Origin: Antedon mediterranea
Lineage: Eukaryota; Echinodermata; Crinoidea; Comatulida; Antedonidae
DNA: 64,000 nt
Assembly: GCF_964355755.1 (NCBI RefSeq)
Contig: NC_092680.1
Location: 12,627,001 to 12,691,000, forward strand
Reading direction: 5' to 3'
Position numbers and translations under genes: made by a program. Positions 1-12,500 of the stretch are shown here, piece after piece; the stretch's first letter is position 1, and the number at the start of each line of letters is the position of its first letter. The notes under the pieces are model-generated. The model searched no databases, had not been told where the DNA came from, and worked only from the letters and a program-made list of their open reading frames with translations.

Positions 1-460
1 GACCTGAAATGGAATTTCGATTTTCAAGAAATTCACACATGTTATTTAAATGTATCAAATTAACACAAACCCACACAAATAAAAACAAAATGTATAGTAT
101 TTTGAGTAAAAACGAAATTTTAAGATACCATGGTAAATTAGCGAAAATTACTCACGCCATTGCAATATTCTATTTCAACGACCGTCGGAAGCCTCTATAT
201 TCACGACGTCACATATACATACGATGATATCGAGAGCGTGACGTGTATGCCGCCCGATAGTCAGTGAATGATCGACGGCCTGGAAAGATACGCGAAGCGT
301 TGACACTTAAATACTAATTTATTCAATATCTAATGTTGTTGAAATATAGGTCCCTAAAATGTACTTCGTTTGTTCTAAAACCCGAATTTAGAAGGCCTAC
401 CTCCCAAACCTTTACTAGGCCTAGGCCCCCAATCCAGAGCGCGGAGTCGATCCACCACCC
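1..460. other. No gene seen; possible left end of an inverted-repeat element
   Basis: AT-rich sequence with no exon I can support. Positions 1-25 match the reverse complement of 2848-2872 (see findings). A short GC-richer patch with aggcctaggc palindromes lies around 395-430. Confidence 0.4.
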
Positions 461-2255
461 ACATCATAATATAATAATAAATGAAAACTTATATAGCGCC
501 GGTATCCTCCACCCATGTGGCGCTCATGGCGCTTTGTGCATTAACAACGTGCGAGAACATCAGCGAATAGCGACGTCTTTAGGTTGGTCTTGAAACTGTT
601 TAGACTAGTTGAGCATTTAACTGTTGCTGGTAAGCTGTTCCATACACTTGCGGCCGCAACGTAAAAAGATCTCTGACCCCACTGATTTTTCGCTCTACGC
701 TCTTGAAGAAGGTTTTGTGACAATGATCGTAGGCCTCTGCGGGATGATTCGTAACGATCCACAAGGTCAGATAAATAAGCAGGAGCACTGTCATTTAGGA
801 TCTTGAATACAAACAACGCAAGTTTGTACTTAATACGTTGTTGAACAGGCAACCAATGCAAATCCATCAGGACAGGAGTTATGTGAGCGTTTGATTTTGT
901 ATAAGTTACAATTCTAGCTGCCATATTTTGCAAGCGCTGCAAACGTTTGATTTGAGATTTTGGTATGCCAAACAACAAGGCATTACCAATGTCAATTTTA
1001 GAAGTGACAAATGAGTGTACAATCAATTCAGCTGTTTTCTTGTTAAGATTACCGCGAATACGACCAAGGTTCCTAATCGATATGCATGCTGCTTTGGATA
1101 CAGTTGTTATTTGTGCTTCCATAGTGAGATTACTATCCAGCATGATTCCCAGATTCCGGACCACCGATGAGGGAGCGATGTTAGAGTTTCCGATTCTGAT
1201 ATGTGTGATGTTGATTTTGGAGATGTTACATTTAGACCCGACGATAATAAACTCTGTCTTTCCATCATTCAACTTTAGGTAATTTGTTGTCATCCAATTG
1301 CGAACATCTTCTATACAGGCTTCCATCTTACTGATTGCTGCAGCAACATCCCTTTTCACTGGATTTACTGACACATAAATCTGTGTATCATCTGCATAGA
1401 AATGGAAATGTAGACTGTGTTTGCGAATAATGTCACCAAGGGGAAGCGTATAAATGGAAAACTGGCCAGGCCCAATTACTGACCCCTGTGGTACACCATA
1501 TTCCAGGCAAGCTTCATCTGAGAATGCATCATTGATACAGACTAGCTGACGTCTTCCTGTAAGATATGACTGGAACCAGTTAAGAGCAACACCATTTATG
1601 CCAATGTGATTTCTCAGACGGGTTATCAGTCTTTGGTGATCAACTGTATCAAACGCTGCTGACAAATCCAACAACACCAATAGCGTTATTTTCCCATCAT
1701 TCAGTCCTTGTAACAAATCATTCTGTACCTTTAAAAGGGAACTCTCCGTGCTATGACATGCACGATATGCCGACTGGTAATTCCCATTTAAATTATGCTT
1801 TTGAAGATATGGAGTAATGCGTGATGTCACTACACGCTCCAGAGTCTTTCCAAGAAAAGAAAGATTCGACACCGGGCGGTAATTTTTCAGCGTGTTATGA
1901 TCCAAGTTTTGCTTTTTTATTAAAGGACGAACGTGAGCAATTTTCAGTTCATCTGGCACTATGCCGGTATTAAGAGAATGGTTAATGATTTCCGTTATTA
2001 TTGGAACGACTGCGTCTATACACTTCTTCAGTATAGAAGTAGGAACTGGATCTAACCTGCATGATTTTGTTGGTGATTTCATCAGAATGTTGCGGATCTC
2101 ATCTTGAGATGCTGGTGTAAATGTTGTGAGATGCTGATGAACAGCTGTCACAGGCTCATTAAATGAAATGTCATCAATCTTGAAGTCGTCTCTGATGATC
2201 ATGTGGCGAGGCTCCGTTTCATGTGTATCCAAGGACGTACCAAAGCGATATCAAC
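461..2255 (-). mobile_element. 5'-truncated CR1/L2-like LINE with open reverse transcriptase frame
   Basis: A 563-codon open frame (541-2232; it begins with TTG, the first Met being residue 11) encodes a non-LTR reverse transcriptase. Visible motifs are KNYRPVSNLSFLGKTLE (about residues 116-132), AFDTVDH (193-199), GVPQGS (246-251) and the catalytic YADD (279-282). The C-terminal block RSFYVAAASVWNSLP is typical of CR1/L2-type elements. The endonuclease domain is absent and an in-frame stop lies just upstream, so the copy is 5' truncated. The 3' tail at 461-505 (minus strand) has a gcgctatataag block followed by ATT-rich repeats, as in CR1/L2 3' ends. The intact frame suggests a young insertion. 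It sits in the interval where gene A's last exons would be expected. Confidence 0.88.
541..2232 (-). CDS. LINE ORF2 fragment: reverse transcriptase and C-terminal domain
   Basis: The RT palm contains fingers motif YRPVSNLSFL, the DLSAAFDTVDH catalytic block, GVPQGSVIGP and FYADDTQIYV. A thumb/C-terminal region with RRLQRLQNMAARIVT, the MDLHWLPVQQRIKYKLA block and the AAASVWNSLP motif follows. This is an RNA-templated DNA polymerase used in target-primed reverse transcription. It lacks the apurinic endonuclease N-terminus and therefore could not be autonomous. Confidence 0.88.
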   Translation of the reverse strand: MDTHETEPRHMIIRDDFKIDDISFNEPVTAVHQHLTTFTPASQDEIRNILMKSPTKSCRLDPVPTSILKKCIDAVVPIITEIINHSLNTGIVPDELKIAHVRPLIKKQNLDHNTLKNYRPVSNLSFLGKTLERVVTSRITPYLQKHNLNGNYQSAYRACHSTESSLLKVQNDLLQGLNDGKITLLVLLDLSAAFDTVDHQRLITRLRNHIGINGVALNWFQSYLTGRRQLVCINDAFSDEACLEYGVPQGSVIGPGQFSIYTLPLGDIIRKHSLHFHFYADDTQIYVSVNPVKRDVAAAISKMEACIEDVRNWMTTNYLKLNDGKTEFIIVGSKCNISKINITHIRIGNSNIAPSSVVRNLGIMLDSNLTMEAQITTVSKAACISIRNLGRIRGNLNKKTAELIVHSFVTSKIDIGNALLFGIPKSQIKRLQRLQNMAARIVTYTKSNAHITPVLMDLHWLPVQQRIKYKLALFVFKILNDSAPAYLSDLVDRYESSRRGLRSLSQNLLQERRAKNQWGQRSFYVAAASVWNSLPATVKCSTSLNSFKTNLKTSLFADVLARC

Positions 2256-3348
2256 AACTTACTGCGCTCATTGTCAATCCAAAGTAAAATATGAATAAAA
2301 TTCGTTTTTGAACTGCCTGATTCGTGACAAATAAATTATCATCTCATATTACTAATTTAATTCTGCTAAACTAAAAACTAAAGAAACTAACAAATTTTAG
2401 CAGTATAAATTACGAACGATATACAAAATACACGAACGGAAAATATGGATACGCATCATTGCGCACGGAGCTGTATCCCGGACAACGTTGCCAGGCCAAC
2501 TTCGGTATTGCCAGAAAAAAACCGTTGATTTTAAGATTTTAAATCGTCATTTACTCGATGAATAACCGTTTATACGGTAATAATTTTATCTAAAAAAATT
2601 CTAAATACGTTTCTGCAAATGCACAAGCATTTTTTAGAAAATACTCCATAGATTTCAAGAGTTATAACCAAAAAACTGCAAATTTTCCATTGGAGGGATA
2701 GGAATATATTCGCAAAGTGACGTCACCCGCGAATATTTTTTGATTTTCAAATGGGGCTTTCCCCAAAAGGGCCAATTTATATTTTGTAACAATATACATT
2801 CTAGCAACACCTAATAGCCCCCAAAACATCATTCTAAAATGAAAAAAATCGAAAATCCATTTCAGGTCCATTTTAAGTTAATTATGGATGTTATTTTGTT
2901 CTTATGTGACAGGGATACAGTATATCTGATATTCTATCTCGAGATTAAGATGTCTATGAGTTCTGTGAGGGCAGATGTCCACTAGTCTGTAAGTTGGCTG
3001 TCTGCTGAGGAATATTGTTACTTTATTGTATGATTTATCAGACTTAAAATTATAATGCCTTGGATTATTTATGCACTAAAATGTATGACGTCATATTGAT
3101 AATATGCATTGAGTTTGATATGATTGATGTTAATGAAGTATAATAGTTGTTGTTTCTCTTGTTATGATTTGCAGTTTCACTCGTTGGAATAATAAATTGC
3201 TGTAGACGTATAGTTCGTTTGTTGTCCATTTGTTTGCCTGTCACGAGTTTACCTAACTGGATAGAGGGCACCGTTTGTACCCTTGAGACCAGTACAATAT
3301 TGATTACTGATATCATATTGATTAATAATGTTTAACCAGTTCACAAAC
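2256..3348. other. Non-coding interval between LINE and gene A exon 8
   Basis: I see no homologue of gene B exons 9-11 on the minus strand here. The interval ends on its left with the LINE 5' junction. It contains the inverted match to positions 1-25 at 2848-2872. Short open frames here show no family motif. Confidence 0.5.
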
Positions 3349-3520
3349 CTGATAGAACATCCTAAAGCCAATATTATCATGTCTATATCATCTGCCACCC
3401 TCATTATATCTGCAACACCCCTTGATGGATAAGCACTGAACGACATCGATGTTTTGTACACTTCTTGTATACATTCCTCCGGACAATCACAAATGTTATT
3501 CCTCATAGATAAAAAATGTG
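3349..3520 (-). CDS. Gene A exon 8: CDCPEEC...FSAYPS block
   Basis: This 172-nt exon has acceptor TATTTCAG and donor ATCAG|GTTTGT. It encodes HFLSMRNNICDCPEEC, then EVYKTSMSFSAYPSRGV and an acidic hydrophobic stretch ending GCSIR. The C-x-C-P-x-x-C motif followed by a Y-P-S turn is the thumb/palm junction of the family. The residue matching Cys in gene B (FSCMRNE) is Ser here. No homologue of B exons 9-11 follows within the 3.3 kb left to the window edge, which also contains a LINE. Confidence 0.85.
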
Positions 3521-6500
3521 CTGAAATAAAGTTAATTACATCTTTGAATTATTTAAAATTCGCATATATATTGTGCATTTAATCTGAGGTTATTGTGTAC
3601 TATAAGCATTCAAAAGCGCCTTGAGCACATTTGGTGGCGAATTGCGCTCTAGAAATCTGTATTATTATTATCTATATATAAATTTACGTGAGGGCAAAAT
3701 TCGGTAAATCGCGCGTTATTTCTAGAATGTTTACTCGATTGGTTCGTACTTTCGATACTGATTTTAACCACCTGATGTTAACCTGTTTACTAATTAAATT
3801 GAGTTCGATAATTAGTTATTGACAATTAAAACGAATTTAGGTTCAACGATTTTCTCCAAATAGGGGTGTTTTCCGATCGTGGTATACACTGTCTAATGCG
3901 TGTCCATCTTGAAAAATACCCGCATACAATAATACGAGGATGATTCGCATTTACCTATCTCCTCCTACGATAATTGTTTTTAATGGCTGAAAACTGGTTG
4001 AACAGCTCGACTACAGTATCATAATGTTGAAGTATATACTATTACTAATACTATTTTGATAGATTTAATATACGTTTATACAAATGTATTGATTTGCAAT
4101 GAATGGAACATTCCAAATTATTTGGTTTAACCATGCTTGCATACCTCCATGGTTTAACACAAGTAGGTAAATTTATGGGCCCTTGGAGAATAAAGATAAA
4201 TAGTATTGTAATGCTATACAATACTGTAAATAGGTATTAAGCACTTTTGATCACCATTTGAATCGCAAATTTCTTATTGTGTGTGTTGGTACTTTTAGAT
4301 ATAATATAACCATAATACTAATAAACTTTATTACTGTGAGCGTGGGTAGCCCCTAGGTTTAGATTATAAACACATAATAATATAATACTTTATTACTGAA
4401 AGTTGCTTCTTAACGTTTGTATTAATAAATAATTACAAAAAGTATAAATGTCATTACATGTACTTTACTATTTCAATCGACTATTACAGTGACAATTTTA
4501 ACAGTTATTAAATCGGAAATGTTTTACTCTATTTAGTGGTATATTATTAATATAGGCATGTAAAAAAATATTTCGTTACTTATTGGAAAATAAAGAAATA
4601 TAAAGAATAATTTAATATAAAGAATATATTAAAAAATTGTTCCTCTTTGTATTTATCCTCATCCCCAACCCTAAACACAAACTGGGTTTGTTTAAATGAG
4701 TCCAAATCAAACATTTGGACTCATTTTGTGACAAGTTTCTCTTTTGGAAGTAATTCGCAGGGTGCTAATTTTGGTTGACTACATGAATCATTGTGTCTAT
4801 TTATTTGTTTCTGTAAACGACAACGTTTTATAGTCATGCGGTACATACATTTGAAATCGCCATTTTTTTAAACTGTGAAATTACTATGTATTCGAGAACC
4901 ATCTCTGGGCAGGACCTAGTTATTATAATTATTATTAAATATTATTTAACGGATGAATTGATACTGAATGGATAAAGGTGGATGTGATCATTATACATTC
5001 TTTTTATAGGAAGTTGGTAGACTTGATATTCATTGGAATATAATGTTCCTGATGTATAAAATACTTACTGTAACTATGGAGATAACATTCGGATATTTGC
5101 TTTGGTGAACAAAATGGGGTATTTTGTCCTGCAAAAATGAAAAAAAATATAATATAACGCAACGCAATATTATATATATATATATAATATAATATAATAG
5201 GCCTATATATATTTTTTTTAAATAATTGAACTCTTTAAATGTGGATAAATCCTGAATGTTTATCCAATAATTGAAGTTTAACTTTTTACAAATTTAGGAT
5301 ATAACAATATAACTTTTGTTGTAACAGTTACTTTTTTCTTTTAAATTTAAATTTTCAGATTACTATTTCTCACTTTTTTCCTCTCTAGTTTCTCATTACC
5401 TTACTTAAGTGTTTTCAAATAAGTTAATTAAATAGTCCAAACCTCCTGGTAAATAATAATTTCTGCACGAGCAATTTTGAACCATAAACTCTGATTCACA
5501 TTCCATAAGACATTTATTCTGTGAGTAAGGTTCACTTAAGTACCTAAGCGAACGAGCGCCCTCTTCAATACATTCACCGTATGGTTTAGGTAGGTTAACA
5601 ACCTGTTGATGAGACAACTTCTAATGTTCGATGACTTGGTACCTTTACTAGGTCATTATGTTAAAAGACAACTTTACTGAGAACCATATTTTGACAACGT
5701 ATTAAGGATATAAATTTCGGCGAGCGCGCGCGGCCATATCGTAAATCTCGCAATATGTTCTGAAATCATATGTACATCCCTAATACGTTGTCAAAATATG
5801 GTCTTTGGTGAAAGTTGTCCTTTAATTTGAATGCGGAGATACTGGACGTGATTCTCCACTAAATTCCTTGACATGTGCTAAGGAAGGTCCAGGTGATGAC
5901 CGTAACACAAGGTTCTAGTTCGTGACGTGGCACTCTAATAATTATCACACATGCAGACAATTTTAAATAGGATCGGAATTGAATTCAATTCATTATAGGA
6001 ACTATGTTGCGTATTTTAGTCATCCGTCAGGTCAGTCATGTCGGCATATTTTGTATTTATTTGAAAATGTACCTTAGATTTTCTAATTGTAATTTGTGTT
6101 TGTGTTCCCGTTGAAACGTCAATACCAGAAGATTGTAAATCTGGAATGTCGTGTTTGCTTGCAACAGAAATTCTAAATCCAATATTTTCTCTCGGTGCTG
6201 AATAGAAGTCATACTTCTCTACATTTAAAATCAAAGATAACCCGTATGTCGTGCCTGAATATATAAATAAATAAATTCGTTTAAAATTAATATTATGCAC
6301 ACTGGTTATTGATCATTCCAAAAATAAGTGTGTTTTGTTTTGGCGTCTTGGATGATAAACCTGGAAAAATTGAGTCGGAAGATAAACAGAAGAACGTTAA
6401 ACTGGTACGGTCATCTAAGAGGACTCACAGATAATACACCTGCAAATTAGCTCTACATGAAGATAACAAGAAAGTGAAAATACTACTTGAAAATATGGAA

Positions 6501-9500
6501 AAATGGAAAAAAGATGAAATAAAAACAGTATCAAATTAAGCTGGCCTACTTAAACACAACCGGCCCGCGATTTTTTTTTCCGTACGAGAGTTCCTCCATC
6601 GGTTCGTTTCGGACTCAATCGACTCTTCGGTAAGCCACCGATGCTCACTGATGCGTGACAGCAACCACAAAACGTGAGCAGCTTTTTTGCACGAGTGACA
6701 AATTTATACATACTATACTAGAGGCCTAATACTATACTCACTGTAAATATAATAATAAATATTAATAGTAGTACTGAACGTCATTGTAATAATAATAATA
6801 GTCCTAGAATTTTAATAATATAATACTGTATAGGCAGCCACAAACCAATGTATGTACCATCAGATTCACAAACAGTAACACACACACAGCAGCAGCACTT
6901 TGTTGGTCGTCACAAACAAGGCCTAGCTAGCCTAGCCCTACGTACGTGCATGGAGTACTCCATGGTACGTGTGCTTCAATGTAGTACATTCCATCTACTG
7001 TCTACAGTAGTAGTAGATGTTTTTATCAAGAAAATTACAATTTTCTTCAGGTTTTTAAGTGTAACATTTGAAAAATTGTATACATTATAGGCCTAGTATT
7101 AGTAACATGTATTCTTGTAAGTTGTAATGTATAGAAACACATGCTTGCTTATAAAGCGTTTAATATTGTGTTAACTTAATTAAAACTCCAAAGTTGCCTA
7201 TTATTAAAAGTCTGAAATCTTTTTTTCAAGATTGGGGATAATTAATACGTACACCTTTAACGTAAAATTTCCATTACCTTACAATATAAATATTAATTTA
7301 ATAATATTATTTTAAAAGGGTATAAAAAACATACACTGTGCATAGGAATTCCTACTGTACATAATCATTTTAAATTCAAAAGTAATACCTTGCATAGGCT
7401 TACACAAGCTAGGCTAGCTACAATACCATAAACGATAAGAAAAGAGCCTCTCGTTCGTGACAAAAGGTCGTTCAACTTCAAAAAATAATATCTGAAACGA
7501 CCTACTAATTACTATTGGGTCGTAGACCTAAATATCTTCAATATGCTATTGGGTTCTTAATGTAATTACTAAGTAGGCCTAGTATTTATTAATTAATGTC
7601 ATCAAAACTCGTATTAGTGTAGATTTATTTTACTACTATTGTGAGAGCCTGTGTGAAAGTAAGCTCGCGGTTTGTAAATGTAAATTGTATTATGTTGTCA
7701 CGCATCAGTGAGCTGACTTTACCGAATACCGAAGAGAGTCGATTGAGTCCGAAACGAACCGATGGAGGAACTCTCGTACGGAAAAAAAAATCGCAACCGG
7801 CCCACCCACAACAAGAATAAATGGCACATGGTAGTTAAACGCCCTATGTCTCCTATCTCAAAGACCATTAATCCGGACAAAGCTTGAGCACAAGTGTCAG
7901 TACAGAAGATAATTATGTTAGAAAGAAGAACATTTTGTTCAATTTATGACATTTTTTATATGAAATAATAGTTATTCATTTTGACCAAAAATTGGATCGA
8001 AAAAAACATTATTTACGTGAAAGAACTGTAATGTAAAAACATGATTTAAACGGAGATGGGCAATGTTGTAATAGTCATTAAATGAATATAGCTAAAATTG
8101 CATTCCTTACATATGTTTTTTTTGTTTTAATTTTGAAGCCATTCATCTTACTTATGGCAAAACGTTTGCACAAGTTGTCCAACAATTGAAAGGGCCTCAT
8201 CTCAATCATAAATATTTATAAAATCTACGTTTTCAACGCCAAATGTACAATTCAAATAGCATCCACAATAATGAACATTATGATATATTTGAATCTTACC
8301 GGTTCCGTTGATAAGGTTGCTAGTTGGAGGGACAAATCTGTAGCATAGACCATAATTCGTTATCATTTTTTCAAAGTCATCAGCTGTACATGGTTCTCCA
8401 TTAAAATAGCATCTAAGTAACACACAACAAAAAGCGATCGTAAAAAGCGATTCAAAATTGTAACATTTATCTGTGTGTTTGTTTCGATATGCCTCCCTCT
8501 TTTAACACATACCAAAATAGTGATAACATTGCATTGACAGAAAATACTAGGTAAAGCAAGTCACATGGATGGCTAGTCTGGATAAAAGTGACAAACAAGG
8601 GAATTCAAAAGTGTAACTAATACTAGTATTCACTTACACCCTCAGCATAGAATCGATACGATGTCCGCTTCGTTCAATAAATGTCTTGACGTCACCGCCG
8701 CCTGGAAATTCATCTTCGAACTCTAATGGCAATTCGTGACTTTCTTTTATGAAACTAACTGACGGAAACAGTGTTTTAAGATACAGTAGCCCATACTGGT
8801 AATAGTTAAGAAGACCTCCAAAATCTGTCATTACTGACGGTGATCTAAAAAGGAATATAATCAACATTAAGGTTTAGAGACGAATATAATCAACATTAAG
8901 GTTTAGAGACGAGAGAGGGAGACGATGGATAGCAACGACGGGAGCAAAGTGAGCCGAGAGGTACCAGAGAAATGGGAACAAAGGGAGGAATGCAAAGTTC
9001 AAATTATTAGTGATCAGGATAGTATTGGTTTGCTCCGTTGATAAAATGTGCAATTAAGAAGAAAATTTAAGTTTTAAGTACGGGTTAAAATATTTTTAAA
9101 GTAATTTCATTCATTAAACGTATTCCATTCACACGTATACGATCTCTAACATTTAACAAAAAATTACCTTGGTACGGACGTTTGAAAAAAGTGTTTTCTT
9201 GATACATCTATTTAAAAATGTCGGTAATCTTCACAGGCATGTAATATAACATCAATGTAACACCGCGTGCTATATCTGTGCGTAAGCGCACATCTGTCTA
9301 TTGGTGGAGCTTGCTGTTTCCCATGAGGACGCAGCGTAACAAGAAGACTTGCATGAAGCACAAGCATTTTAATTCACATGTACCTATACATTTACATTTA
9401 CATTGTTGTAACATGCAAAACTCTTTCACACGTTACGTCCTAGTTTACATGGTACGAATTTAATTGTAATGGTAATAATGACAATTATGATAATACCTTA

Positions 9501-12500
9501 ACATGTTTGAGTTGCAAATTACCACATTTGGAAATTCCTGTGGTCCTCTATACTTCTGCTGAAATTTAGTGTTTGTTTCAAACTCAAAGTACATATTAAC
9601 AGACGAGTACACTTGATATGTCAGAGTTACAAATGAAACACACAACACCACCGTCCACACAAGCCTGTAAAAACACATAATAAACACACAATTGTAAACA
9701 TACTTAAATAATGGACGTAGTTTGAAAGGATTTTTCACTTCTAAAGTAGCAAGCTGATTGTCCCCTCTCTCTCCCCTCTCTCCTTCTCACTTTTCTCTCT
9801 CTCTCTCTCTCCCTCCCCCTTTTTTCTCTCTCTCTCTCTCTCCCTCACTCTCCTCTCCTTTTTTCTCTCTCCCCTTTCTCCCTCCCCCCTTTCTCTCTCT
9901 ATCCCTCACCCCCTCTCCCTTCTCTCTCTCTCTCTCCCCCTCCCTCTCCCTTCTCTCTCTCCCCTCTCTATCAATATTAGTAAAGTGGGCGATTGAGATT
10001 AACCAACATTTTAATTAATAGTTTTATTGCTATTAGGCCTACACAAATTAACTGTTAGTAATTTTAATAATTTAGTGTTTTAGCTAATGCAATTGAATGT
10101 ATTTTGAGACTTTGTACTTAACTTTTTAAATCTACTTGTTTCTGATTGTTTCATAATTCTTTCATGTTCATAATAATTTAACTTTTATAAATGTGTTTTT
10201 ATTTTTGTTTCGACTGGAGAAATCGAAATCAAACATTGCTTGGCCTGCCTCACCAAGTGTATATATAATTAAGAATACGCATGCACAGAAACCAACGCTT
10301 TCTATTCACCGTAGCGAGAAGATGTGTGGGTGGTATATGAATAATATGCTGCGTAATAAAGTTTAATTAGTGTAAAATGAGATGGCAATCAATGCTGATA
10401 AACCTCATATTGGTGGTTATAAAATGAACGAACAACATTGATTTACTGTTAAATATGATGCATATTTGCGTATAGTCCTAAGTACAAAACAGTTTAAATA
10501 AATAAGTAAATGTTAGCTATGTTTGTTCAGTATGGACGTTTGCTCAAAATAAATGAAATATGTATGATGAGTAAAGAGTTGATTTATTAGGAAAACAAAA
10601 GTTATGACAGGTATTAGTCTTTCAATAAAGGAAGTTTTACGTCTCACTTTCAACAGCCTAGCCCTAGTGATAGAGATGTTGTGAGAGCACAGAAAACATC
10701 GTAATGGGGACAATTAATTCGTTCCCTCCCCGAGTTATTGTATTTTGCAATATTGTACTGCTTTCGCAGGCTCTTCAGCTTTGAGTTTACTTGCTTTGGA
10801 GACAAGTCTGTTCCATACTCCTGCTTTATTTTTTTAGAAATGTCTTTATAAATGTGGTTGTCCCTTTTATTACCTTTTAGTTGGCCAGACATTTTAGCTT
10901 CCCCACACAAATTTATTTAGTAAAACTGTGACGTCTTCGCTCCACATTTTCGCCGAATATATATATACACGTGTGTAAAAGAGCTGACAGCGACAGAAAA
11001 TAAAAACACGAATGTTGACCTTTTGTCATGTAAAAAAAAAATACGGTATTTTTTATTGGCAGCAGAAATGGGTACAAAAAATACGGTATAAATTTGTAAA
11101 TACCGTATTTTATCCACAAATTTTGTGGGGAAAATACGGTATACAAAATACGGTATATTTTTTATGAGCGCAGTTTCTGCTGCCAAAAATATACCGTATA
11201 TATACGGTATTCAAAAAATACCGTATAATATACGGTATTTAGTTGGCAGCAGAAACAGGGCCTTAGACATTTATTCCAACCGCGATAAATCGAGAACTTG
11301 TTACGTGCAGACACCTGAAAAAGACACACGTATGCAAACAAAATAAGCAATGGTGACAAAATAAATAAATAAATGCAGCTTGCAATTGCAATAATTAATA
11401 AGGTAGAAAATGTTTTCTTTTTATATTTAGCTAATTGCAAGAAGTAAAGAGATGTACTGTATATTGTTGGTGTTTTACCAAGTTAATTCCATAATTTTGG
11501 CCAAAACAAAAGATATGAAATATTCAGAAAAATAAAAGGCGCCAAAAAAAATGGTAGTTAAAGATGAATTTACATTTATGAAGAATGCGTATTATAATCA
11601 TGGTAACATTTCGACAGAGGCATAGGTGAATCAGTAAACAAGGTGTGGCCAAACTATCTACTGTATATGTTTGAAGCTCTGTCTATCAAACTACATGCGA
11701 TGTGGCCAAATATCGTAGTGACATTCCCAAATATGGTAGTGATATGACATCATCATGTCAAAGGGCACATCACATTTTTTTGTCACATAAAGTTTGATAG
11801 TGTAGACAAAGCTGAAGATATTTCTTCAATAACTACGGTACAGATTTCGATTTTGTAAACATGGTTCAGGAAATGATATCGTCGTAGCAAATTAAAATTC
11901 AATTTGCTGTCACCACAAGAATGACACATTTCCATCAATCATAAACTCATTTATGCAACTGGTGGAGAGGCTATTGATTTCTTCTTTACTCTTGTATACG
12001 AACATTGAATTCATTACCGGTACTGTTTGTTGAATAGGCACTTACCGCAAGTTTCTAATTTCTTTCTAATGTTTTAATGACGGATCGAGTATATACTTGA
12101 TATATATTTATATAATGATTTATGAAAAAAAAATTCAAAGAAAGGATTTTATTGGCCGAGTTGACTTGAGGCCGACTTTACTTGGAACCAATTTGCCTTT
12201 TGGCCGACTTGACTTGGGGCCGACATGACCTGGGGCCGATTTTTTTATTTATTTATTTTCAATCTTTCTACATAACACAAAAAAACAAATAAGTATAACA
12301 GGGGAGTAGCGGAAAAGCAAAAGTAATAAAACTGTCATCTTGATGTGCTTGACCAGCCCCTGAAAGACGATTTTAAATGTACGTACCACATGACTATAAA
12401 ACATTGTCGTTTACAGAAACAAACAAATAGACACAATGATTTATGTAGTCAACCAAAATTAGCACCCTGCGAATTACTTCCAAAACAGAAACTTGTCACA

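Noticed and set aside
9758-10018. Ser/Leu/Pro-rich open frame
   Set aside because: Low-complexity translation of the polypyrimidine tract.
10913-11440. Several overlapping open frames on both strands
   Set aside because: They run through the TACGGTA palindrome cluster and show no family motif or codon pattern.
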